Origin: Candidatus Tokpelaia hoelldoblerii
GTDB taxonomy: Bacteria; Pseudomonadota; Alphaproteobacteria; Rhizobiales; Rhizobiaceae
Direction of reading: 5' to 3'
Length of the DNA: 64,000 nt
NCBI GenBank assembly: GCA_002005325.1
Contig: CP017315.1
Location: 682,001-746,000, forward strand
Position 1 is the stretch's first letter. Every line of letters begins with the position of its first letter. The translations under genes and the position numbers were made by a program. Under the pieces are notes generated by a model. That model made no database searches. It was not told the DNA's origin and was given only the letters and a program-made list of their open reading frames with translations. This document shows positions 46,553 to 53,487 of this stretch, piece by piece.

Positions 46553-47219
46553 TGCTGATGAACAGGAAAAAGGCCTGTCGCTGGTGCGCATGGCTGAAGC
46601 ACTGGTTTTTGCCTCAAGTGAGCCGGTAAGCGTCAAGGCGCTGGAAGAACGCCTGCCGGAAGGGGCAAATATTGCCGCTGTTGTGCAGGAACTGGCCGCG
46701 CATTATGGAGCCCGCGGCGTTCAGCTTGTCAAACTGGGGGAGGCTTATGCTTTCCGTACCGCGCCGGATCTTGCCTTTTTATGTGCGCGGGAAGAGGAAA
46801 GCAAACGCAAGCTTTCGCGTGCAGCGCAGGAAGTGCTGGCGATTATCGCTTATCATCAGCCTGTGACACGGGCGGAACTGGAGGAAATCCGCGGTGTGGA
46901 ACCCGCCAGGGGCACCCTTGATTTGTTGCTGGAAACCGGCTGGGTAAAAATCCGCGGGCGGCGGCGAGTGCCCGGGCGGCCTGTCACCTATGGCACGACA
47001 CAGGATTTTCTCGACCATTTCAACCTGTCTGCTATCGGCGATTTGCCGGGAATGGAAGAGCTGAAGGGCGCGGGGTTGCTGTCAGCGCGTATTCCGGCGC
47101 ATTTTTCGATTGCCCCGCCATCCGCACAGGCGGATGAATTGAGCGACGAGGAAGAGCCGCTCGAAGCAGATGATCTGGAGGAGCTTGGCCTTTTTACCCC
47201 GCGTGACGGGGAAAAATAG
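46539..47219 (+). CDS. scpB: Segregation and condensation protein B
   Basis: A 226-residue partner of ScpA with two winged-helix domains (LVRMAEALVFASSEPVSVKALEERL; LSRAAQEVLAIIAYHQPVTRAELEEIRGV) and an acidic tail. AAAGG lies six bases before a GTG at 46539; an ATG two codons later (46545) is also possible. Either start overlaps the scpA end, so translation is coupled. The tail from about residue 190 (DELSDEEEPLEADDLEEL) is probably disordered. Confidence 0.93.
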   Translation: MKMSDADEQEKGLSLVRMAEALVFASSEPVSVKALEERLPEGANIAAVVQELAAHYGARGVQLVKLGEAYAFRTAPDLAFLCAREEESKRKLSRAAQEVLAIIAYHQPVTRAELEEIRGVEPARGTLDLLLETGWVKIRGRRRVPGRPVTYGTTQDFLDHFNLSAIGDLPGMEELKGAGLLSARIPAHFSIAPPSAQADELSDEEEPLEADDLEELGLFTPRDGEK

Positions 47220-47368
47220 GGCGGAACAGGTGCCGGGCATTCAAGAAAGTTATTGCAATACTCTTCACAGCTTCGCCAAATTGCTTTAAACTTGTCAATA
47301 TACGCTTCATCATTATGCCTGATATCATATATAAACCGGCAAAAAGGCTGTAGGAGTTTAAACCTGAT

Positions 47369-47638
47369 ATGTTCACACCTATGAAAATCATTCTCATTCT
47401 GCTTCTGGTTTTTGTTTTGTTTGGCCGCAACAAAATCTCTGATGTTATGGGCGATTTTGCCAAGGGAATCAAAAGCTTCAAAAAAGGTCTGGAGGATGAC
47501 GATGACGGAGAGGAAGAAACCCGGCCTGCGATGAGGACGATTGATGCGCAAAAGAGCGAAACGGTGGCAGCCCGTCCGGCCAAACGCAAGGCGGCGGGTA
47601 AACCCTCTGCCGGCCGCTCAGGCAAGCGCGAAGCCTGA
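47369..47638 (+). CDS. tatA: Sec-independent translocase subunit TatA
   Basis: An 89-residue protein with one N-terminal membrane helix (KIILILLLVFVLFGRNK), the FG hinge, an amphipathic helix (VMGDFAKGIKSFKKGLED) and a charged tail ending in an Ala/Lys-rich stretch. TatA multimers form the pore for folded proteins. The N-terminus (MFTPMKI) lacks the Trp and the usual GSxSxWHW sequence of rhizobial TatA, which is unusual. GGAG lies about 12 bases upstream. It is followed by tatB and tatC in order. Confidence 0.9.
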   Translation: MFTPMKIILILLLVFVLFGRNKISDVMGDFAKGIKSFKKGLEDDDDGEEETRPAMRTIDAQKSETVAARPAKRKAAGKPSAGRSGKREA

Positions 47639-47681
47639 TTGTTCATTGCTGTAAATTGATTGGAAAGCAGCTTCAGCGGTC

Positions 47682-48074
47682 ATGTTCGGGATAGATGGAC
47701 AGGAATTTCTGGTTATTATTGTTGTGCTGATTGTTGTGGTCGGCCCCAAGGACCTGCCTAAAATGCTGCGCGCTTTTGGCAAGGCGACAGCGCGGATGCG
47801 CGAGACAGCGCAGGAATTCCGCAATCATTTTGATGAAGCCATGCGCGAGACGGAAATAAAAGATCTGGCTCACTCCTTGCAGGACCTGAAAAAGCTGGAC
47901 CCGCGTGAAAGCCTGACAAAAATTCTGGACCCCATCCGCTCTGTGACTGATGATTTGCAGGCGGAGATACGGAAGAACACGCAATTACAGGACGTGTCCT
48001 TGCCGGAAGAAATTGTGCCGCCTGCCGAAGAAAAAACAACAGGGCAAGAGACTGAAAAGAGAGCGGACGCATGA
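47682..48074 (+). CDS. tatB: Sec-independent translocase subunit TatB
   Basis: A 130-residue protein that begins with the TatB signature MFGIDGQEFLVIIVVLIVVVGPKDLP, a membrane helix with the GPK hinge. A long amphipathic helix follows (FGKATARMRETAQEFRNHFDEAM). With TatC it recognises twin-arginine signal peptides. Its stop overlaps the tatC start in ATGA (48071-48074). It lies 43 bp after tatA. Confidence 0.94.
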   Translation: MFGIDGQEFLVIIVVLIVVVGPKDLPKMLRAFGKATARMRETAQEFRNHFDEAMRETEIKDLAHSLQDLKKLDPRESLTKILDPIRSVTDDLQAEIRKNTQLQDVSLPEEIVPPAEEKTTGQETEKRADA

Positions 48075-48892
48075 ACGCGCAAGAGGAAGAAATTGCGGCA
48101 AGCAATGCGCCATTGCTTGACCACTTGCTGGAATTGCGCCAGCGTCTTATCCGCTCGGTGCTGGCTTTTTTAATTACTTCCCTGATCTGCTTTGCTTTCA
48201 AGGAAGATATTCTGCGCTGGCTGTTGCTGCCCTATCAATGGGCGATAAAATTTTCCGGCGGTGATCCGTACAGTATGAAACTGCAATCGATTGAGGTGCT
48301 GGAGACCATTCTGACCAAAATCAAGCTGGCGGCTTTTGGCGGTGTTATTCTGGCTTTTCCGGTTGTGGCGTTTCAGGCCTATCGTTTTATCGCGCCTGGC
48401 CTGTATAAAAACGAGCGCATGGCGTTCCTGCCGTTTCTGATTGCAGCGCCGGTGTTTTTTGTCCTTGGCGGCGCATTTGTCTATTATATCGTTGCGCCGC
48501 TGATTTTATGGTTCAGCCTGTCGCAGCAGCTTGTTCCCGGAAGTTCTGTCACGATTGATTTTGTCGTGACAATTTCCCGCTATTTAAGCTTTATGACATG
48601 GTTTATTCTGGCTTTCGGCCTTGTGTTCCAGTTGCCGGTGGTGACATCCCTGCTGGTGCGGGCCGGACTGCTGAATGCTGCCATGCTGGCGTCAAAGCGC
48701 AAATGGGCGATTGTCGCAGCTTTTATCGTCGCGGCGATGATCTCGCCCGGTGAGTTGCTCAGCATGTTTGGGCTTGCTTTGCCGATAATCCTGCTTTACG
48801 AATTCTCTATTCTTCTGGCGCGGCTGATAGAAAAGAAACGTCCTGCCGGGGTGCCGGATTCAGATGATGATGAAGAACAGTCGCAGTCGTAA
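48071..48892 (+). CDS. tatC: Sec-independent translocase subunit TatC
   Basis: A 273-residue inner-membrane receptor for twin-arginine signal peptides with six membrane helices. Conserved features are the N-terminal LLDHLLELRQRLIRS, FPVVAFQAYRFIAPGLYKNER, FLPFLIAAPVFFVLGGAFVYY and the penultimate helices AAMISPGELLSMFGLALPIILLYE. Its start overlaps the tatB stop by 4 bp, so translation is coupled. serS follows 34 bp later. Confidence 0.96.
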   Translation: MNAQEEEIAASNAPLLDHLLELRQRLIRSVLAFLITSLICFAFKEDILRWLLLPYQWAIKFSGGDPYSMKLQSIEVLETILTKIKLAAFGGVILAFPVVAFQAYRFIAPGLYKNERMAFLPFLIAAPVFFVLGGAFVYYIVAPLILWFSLSQQLVPGSSVTIDFVVTISRYLSFMTWFILAFGLVFQLPVVTSLLVRAGLLNAAMLASKRKWAIVAAFIVAAMISPGELLSMFGLALPIILLYEFSILLARLIEKKRPAGVPDSDDDEEQSQS

Positions 48893-48926
48893 CTGGTTTG
48901 AAATATAAATTTACGGGATTTGACCC

Positions 48927-50210
48927 ATGCTTGATATAAAATGGATTCGTGAAAACGCTGCCGCGCTGGATAAGGCCCTTGCCCGCCGCGCCAGCGCCCC
49001 GCAGGCGCAAGCCATTCTGCAGCTTGATGAAAAACGCCGGGCCCATGTTGCCAGGGTGCAGGAAGCGCAGGAACGCCGCAATGCCGCCTCAAAGGAAATC
49101 GGCAAGGCTATGGCTGGCGGGGATGCGGCCCTGGCTGACAGGCTGAAAGCGGAAGTTTCCGGGCTGAAAGGCTGGCTGTCAACGGCGGAGGATGAAGAAC
49201 GGAGCTTGAGCCTGGCGCTGGAAAGCGCGTTATCGCAGCTTCCCAATATCCCGTTTGATGATGTGCCGGACGGTGCGGACGAGGGGGATAATGTCGAGTT
49301 GCGCAAGGTTGGCGCCCCGCGCGTCTTTGATTTTACCCCCAGGGAGCATTTTGAACTGGGTGAAGCCATGGGAATGATGGATTTTGAACGCGCCGGGCGT
49401 ATGTCGGGCGCGCGCTTTACCATTCTTTCCGGCGACCTGGCGCGGCTTGAGCGCGCGCTTGGCCAGTTTATGCTCGACCTGCACACGCGCGAACATGGTT
49501 ACAGGGAAGTTTCCGTACCGCTTCTGGTGCGTGATGATGCGGTTTACGGTACGGGGCAGTTGCCGAAATTTACCGAGGATCTGTTCCACACCGATGATGG
49601 CCGTTGGCTTATCCCTACAGCGGAAGTGCCATTGACCAATCTGGTGCGTGAGGAAATTCTGGACGCTGGAACACTGCCCCTGCGCTTTACGGCGCTGTCG
49701 GCGTGTTTCCGTTCCGAGGCGGGTTCTGCCGGGCGTGACACGCGCGGCATGTTGCGCCAGCACCAGTTTTTGAAGGTGGAGATGGTTTCCATTACCGATG
49801 CTGATTCGTCTGTGGAAGAGCTGGAGCGGATGACGGGGTGTGCGGAAGAGGTGCTGAAACGGCTGGAACTGCCTTTCCGCACGGTTGTTCTGTGCACCGG
49901 TGATATGGGATTTGGCGCGCGCCGCACCCATGATATTGAAGTGTGGCTGCCCGGGCAGAACACCTATCGCGAGATTTCCAGCTGCTCGGTCTGCGGTGAT
50001 TTTCAGGCGCGGCGGATGAATGCCCGTTATCGCCGTGACGGGGAAAAGGCCTTGCAGTTTGTCCACACGCTGAACGGTTCGGGCATAGCGGTGGGCCGCT
50101 GCCTGATTGCGGTGCTGGAAAACTATCAGCAGGCTGATGGCAGCGTGATGATTCCCGGTGTCTTGCGCCCCTATATGGGCGGGATTGAAAAAATCGGCGC
50201 AAAAAGCTGA
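48927..50210 (+). CDS. serS: Serine-tRNA ligase
   Basis: A 427-residue class II synthetase that charges tRNA-Ser. The N-terminal coiled-coil arm (about 25-105) binds the tRNA variable arm. The catalytic core has motif 2 SACFRSEAGSAGRDTRGMLRQHQF (in part) and motif 3 in HTLNGSGIAVGRCLIAVLENY. The full family length is present. GATTTGACCC precedes the ATG without a strong ribosome site. It continues the tat run into surE and pcm. Confidence 0.97.
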   Translation: MLDIKWIRENAAALDKALARRASAPQAQAILQLDEKRRAHVARVQEAQERRNAASKEIGKAMAGGDAALADRLKAEVSGLKGWLSTAEDEERSLSLALESALSQLPNIPFDDVPDGADEGDNVELRKVGAPRVFDFTPREHFELGEAMGMMDFERAGRMSGARFTILSGDLARLERALGQFMLDLHTREHGYREVSVPLLVRDDAVYGTGQLPKFTEDLFHTDDGRWLIPTAEVPLTNLVREEILDAGTLPLRFTALSACFRSEAGSAGRDTRGMLRQHQFLKVEMVSITDADSSVEELERMTGCAEEVLKRLELPFRTVVLCTGDMGFGARRTHDIEVWLPGQNTYREISSCSVCGDFQARRMNARYRRDGEKALQFVHTLNGSGIAVGRCLIAVLENYQQADGSVMIPGVLRPYMGGIEKIGAKS

Positions 50211-50233
50211 GAGAAAAGATCAAGGAGAAAGCC

Positions 50234-50998
50234 ATGCGTATTCTGATAACCAATGATGACGGCATCCATGCGGAAGGGATTGCCGTTCTGGAGCGGATTG
50301 CCCGCCAGTTTTCTGATGATGTGTGGGTGGTGGCGCCGGAGAGCGACCAGAGCGGCCTTGCGCATTCGCTGACCTTGTCCGACCCGTTGCGCCTGCGCCA
50401 GATTGACGAGCGCCATTTTGCCCTGCGCGGCACACCGACTGATTGCGTGATTATGGCAATCAGGCATATTTTGCCCGCCGCCCCTGATATTGTGCTTTCC
50501 GGTGTCAATGTCGGCGGCAATCTGGCTGATGATGTCACCTATTCCGGCACGGTTGCAGGGGCGATGGAAGGCACGCTTCTGGGCGTGCGCTCTTTTGCCC
50601 TGTCGCAGGAATATGTTGCGCAAGAGGGCCGGCGCGTTATCCCGTGGGAAACGGCGGAAACCCATGCACCCGCAATTTTGAAAAAGCTGATTGCCGCGCC
50701 GCATATGCCGGGCGTTCTGGTCAATATCAATTTTCCCGCCTGTGAGCCGGGTGAAACTGCCGGTGTGGCGGTGACGGTACAGGGCAAACAGGCGCACAAT
50801 GTCCGTGTTGAAGAGCGCCATGATGGCCGCGGCCTGCCTTATTACTGGCTGTGTTTCAGCCGCCGGCAGGATAACGGCGTCAAGGATACGGACTTAAGCG
50901 CCATGCGTGAGAAGAAAATTTCTGTGACCCCGCTGCAACTGGATTTGACAGCCTTTCAGGCGTGTGAGACCTTGAGTGATCTTTTGAAGGGAATGTAA
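50234..50998 (+). CDS. surE: 5'/3'-nucleotidase SurE
   Basis: A 254-residue metal-dependent nucleoside monophosphatase. The N-terminal metal site is MRILITNDDGIHAEGI with its Asp pair; the second region is VVAPESDQSGLAHSLTL, with GTPTDCVIMAI and LSGVNVGGNLADDVTYSGTVAGAMEG after it. AAGGAGAAAG lies just before the ATG. pcm starts 3 bp after the stop, and the pair is a widely conserved stress-survival unit. Confidence 0.97.
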   Translation: MRILITNDDGIHAEGIAVLERIARQFSDDVWVVAPESDQSGLAHSLTLSDPLRLRQIDERHFALRGTPTDCVIMAIRHILPAAPDIVLSGVNVGGNLADDVTYSGTVAGAMEGTLLGVRSFALSQEYVAQEGRRVIPWETAETHAPAILKKLIAAPHMPGVLVNINFPACEPGETAGVAVTVQGKQAHNVRVEERHDGRGLPYYWLCFSRRQDNGVKDTDLSAMREKKISVTPLQLDLTAFQACETLSDLLKGM

Positions 50999-51001
50999 GG
51001 C

Positions 51002-51664
51002 ATGGTGCGTGACGGGCAGGTGACAGCGGGAGAGGAAGCATTTTTGAGTCTTGTCCTGCGCCTGCGCGCCAAGGGTGTTGAAGGTTCAAAGGTGTTTGCC
51101 GCACTGGAAAAAACCCCGCGCCAGCAGTTTATCGCACCGGCTTATGCCCCCCTTGCGCTGGGAAATTGCGTTATTCCCATTCCATGCGGCGAATATATTG
51201 AGCGGCTGGATGAGCAGATTGCCTTGCTTTCCGCCTTGCAGCTTGAGCCAAAACACCGTGTGCTGGAAATCGGCACCGGTTCCGGTTTTACGGCGGCGCT
51301 TATGGCGCATCTTGCCGGACGGGTGACAACGGTTGAACGCTATAAAACCCTGTATGATGAGGCGCGCCAGCGTTTTCGGGTGCTGGGGCTGGATAATATC
51401 ATCTCGCGGCAGATGGACGGCGCGCAAGGGGCTGTTGGCGGCGGGCCGTTTGACCGAATTATGCTGTGGCCGGCCTGCGATGAAGAACCGCAGGTTTTCA
51501 TGGATATGCTGGCAAGTGGCGGTATGCTGATTGCGCCGGTCGGTGCAGGGGATGGGCCGCAAACCATGGTGTGCTTTGAGAAAAAAGGCAGCCATTTTGA
51601 GCGCACGGATTTGTTCAGCGTGCGCTATCAGCCGTTTCTTGATGGTGTGGCGGCGGCACTCTAA
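51002..51664 (+). CDS. pcm: Protein-L-isoaspartate O-methyltransferase
   Basis: A 220-residue SAM-dependent enzyme that repairs isoaspartyl residues in aged proteins. Signatures are FIAPAYAPLALGNCVIPI in the N-terminal part, the SAM loop VLEIGTGSGFTAALMAHL and RIMLWPACDEEPQ. It starts 3 bp after surE. In many relatives an NlpD-like lipoprotein gene follows; here an opposing orphan gene lies downstream instead. Confidence 0.94.
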   Translation: MVRDGQVTAGEEAFLSLVLRLRAKGVEGSKVFAALEKTPRQQFIAPAYAPLALGNCVIPIPCGEYIERLDEQIALLSALQLEPKHRVLEIGTGSGFTAALMAHLAGRVTTVERYKTLYDEARQRFRVLGLDNIISRQMDGAQGAVGGGPFDRIMLWPACDEEPQVFMDMLASGGMLIAPVGAGDGPQTMVCFEKKGSHFERTDLFSVRYQPFLDGVAAAL

Positions 51665-51713
51665 CTATCCCCGCCTTGATGAGAAATCAAAACGGGAATG
51701 GGTTATCTGCCGT

Positions 51714-52109
51714 TCAGTTTGCTTGCTTCGCCAGCTCTTGTTGCAATCGGTGCAGAAAGGCCAGCGGGTTACTGGTGGCTTTGCAGATTTCTTCCGGTAA
51801 AAAGCCTTGTTTCAGCAAATGGATAAGGGTTTGCTCGCGTATTTGTTTAATATAGCGTTTTCTATCCGTGGCGGAAGCCCGATTATCCGGTGCTTTAACA
51901 AATAAAGACAGTGATTCGAGTTGCTTTTCCAGCCGCCCGGTGGCGTCTGCAAGCACAATCAAATGGGGGTGATGCTGGTGAGTATGTGTCAGATTGTCCC
52001 GAAATACTGCCAAAGTATAATGAATAGCAATGAGATTGTTGGCAATCTCGGTTATTGACGGGTGAAATTTGGATAAAAGTGTGCTATTGCTGCTTACAGC
52101 TTCTTGCAT
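51714..52109 (-). CDS. Orphan protein of unknown function
   Basis: A 131-residue, mostly helical, soluble protein. It has no membrane helix or signal peptide. A His-rich patch (HTHQHHPHL) lies near residue 45, and a Lys/Arg-rich helix (ATDRKRYIKQIREQTLIHLLKQG) near 85-105. AAAGGAGC seven bases before the ATG at 52109 decides the start over the ATG at 52142. I do not recognise a family. It lies between pcm and the exporter gene on the minus strand, with 152 bp to the latter. Confidence 0.65.
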   Translation of the reverse strand: MQEAVSSNSTLLSKFHPSITEIANNLIAIHYTLAVFRDNLTHTHQHHPHLIVLADATGRLEKQLESLSLFVKAPDNRASATDRKRYIKQIREQTLIHLLKQGFLPEEICKATSNPLAFLHRLQQELAKQAN

Positions 52110-52261
52110 TGGTTTTGCTCCTTTGCTTGAGGTCAGGCTCATAGTGGTGCTCTTAACGCCGCTATGAGTCGCCTGATTGTTCAGGCGATTTGTATTTCAT
52201 GCCATAATATTTTCTGGAAAGCAAATCTGAATTCTGAAATATAGCAATATTGGTATTTATT

Positions 52262-53314
52262 TCATGTGGATATGGTTAATAATTTAAATGTAACTATATT
52301 CAGTGCGCCACCACCAATCACCAGGAATATAAACAGGCAAGCGGCAAGAATCAGTGGCTTGATACCGGCGTCACGCATGGCGCTCCAGTGTGTGCGCAGG
52401 CCCAGCGCCGCCATTGCCATGGAAAGCAGCAGGGTGCTGCCTTGGCTTGCGGCATTTAAAACCGTTTGCGGCAAAATATGCAATGAGGCAATGCCTGCGG
52501 CAACGATAAACAATACAGCAAACCACGGTATAGTAATTTTGCTTCCCTGATTGCCCGGTTCATCATTTCTTGACAGCCATACGGAAAGCAACAGTAAAAA
52601 CGGCACCAGCATCATCACGCGGATCATCTTGACAATAACGGCGCTGTTGGCGGCGGTTTTGCTGATATTGCTGCCGGCGGCAGCGACTTGCGCCACTTCA
52701 TGCACGGTTGAGCCGATATAGACGCCGAAAGCGTGTTCACCCAATCCGGCAAGCGGATAAAGCAGCGGGTATAAAAACAGACTGAGGGTACCGAAAATCA
52801 CCACCGTCGCCACGGCAACGCTGACCTTGTGCGGCTGGGCCCTGATAACAGGTTCCGCCCCCATCCCCGCCGCCGCGCCGCAAATGGCGCTGCCGGTGCC
52901 GACAAGCACTGTTGTTTCCCTGTCCATACGCAAAATATAATGGCCGATGATGACTGCCAGCGCAAATGTGCCGGCAACCATGATGGCGTCAATGACAATA
53001 CCTGTCCAGCCGACCTGCGCAATATCCTGAAATGTCAGGCGGAAACCGTAAAGGATAATGCCACCGCGCAGCAGCATCCCCTTGGCGTAGTCCACGCCAT
53101 GGGCGGTGCGGGCGGCGATTTTGGGAAAGAATGTATTGCCCGCCACCATGCCGATGATAATCGCCAGCGTCAGCGCCCCAAGCCCGAGTCTGGAAAATAC
53201 CGCCAGATCGCTCATATACTGGCTGGTAACGGCAATCAGAATGACGAGAAGCGTACCAAGCCACCAGCTTTTGGAGGCAAAATCCGGCAGGATGCTTCTG
53301 GGAAAATTTTTCAT
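52262..53314 (-). CDS. YeiH-family putative sulfate exporter
   Basis: A 350-residue membrane protein with about ten helices, of the putative sulfate exporter family (PF03601, YeiH/YeiB type). Recognisable segments are GLGALTLAIIIGMVAGNTFFP, KGMLLRGGIILYGFRLTFQDIAQVG, the GTGSAICGAAAGMG loop and GVYIGSTVHEVAQVAAAG. Substrates proposed for the family include sulfite and sulfonate-derived anions; none is shown here. It is divergent from alaS, with an operator-like palindrome between them but no adjacent regulator gene. Confidence 0.88.
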   Translation of the reverse strand: MKNFPRSILPDFASKSWWLGTLLVILIAVTSQYMSDLAVFSRLGLGALTLAIIIGMVAGNTFFPKIAARTAHGVDYAKGMLLRGGIILYGFRLTFQDIAQVGWTGIVIDAIMVAGTFALAVIIGHYILRMDRETTVLVGTGSAICGAAAGMGAEPVIRAQPHKVSVAVATVVIFGTLSLFLYPLLYPLAGLGEHAFGVYIGSTVHEVAQVAAAGSNISKTAANSAVIVKMIRVMMLVPFLLLLSVWLSRNDEPGNQGSKITIPWFAVLFIVAAGIASLHILPQTVLNAASQGSTLLLSMAMAALGLRTHWSAMRDAGIKPLILAACLFIFLVIGGGALNIVTFKLLTIST

Positions 53315-53393
53315 GGCGGTCTTTCACAATTGGCATGGATATTTTTGTTATGCTATGTCTATCTTAGCAAAAAAACGGGATAAAACGTGCGTT

Positions 53394-53413
53394 TTTATAC
53401 AAAAATGTATAAA
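53394..53413. repeat. Operator-like palindrome between the exporter and alaS genes
   Basis: TTTATAC (53394-53400) and GTATAAA (53407-53413) form a perfect 7-bp inverted repeat with a 6-nt spacer in the intergenic region of divergent genes. The size suits a dimeric regulator, but no such gene is adjacent. Confidence 0.4.
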
Positions 53414-53487
53414 TACTGCTTTATTGATTGCGCCGGCCTGTTATAAGGCGAGAGAAAAGAATTCATGTTCGTGTATACAGGTGTTTT

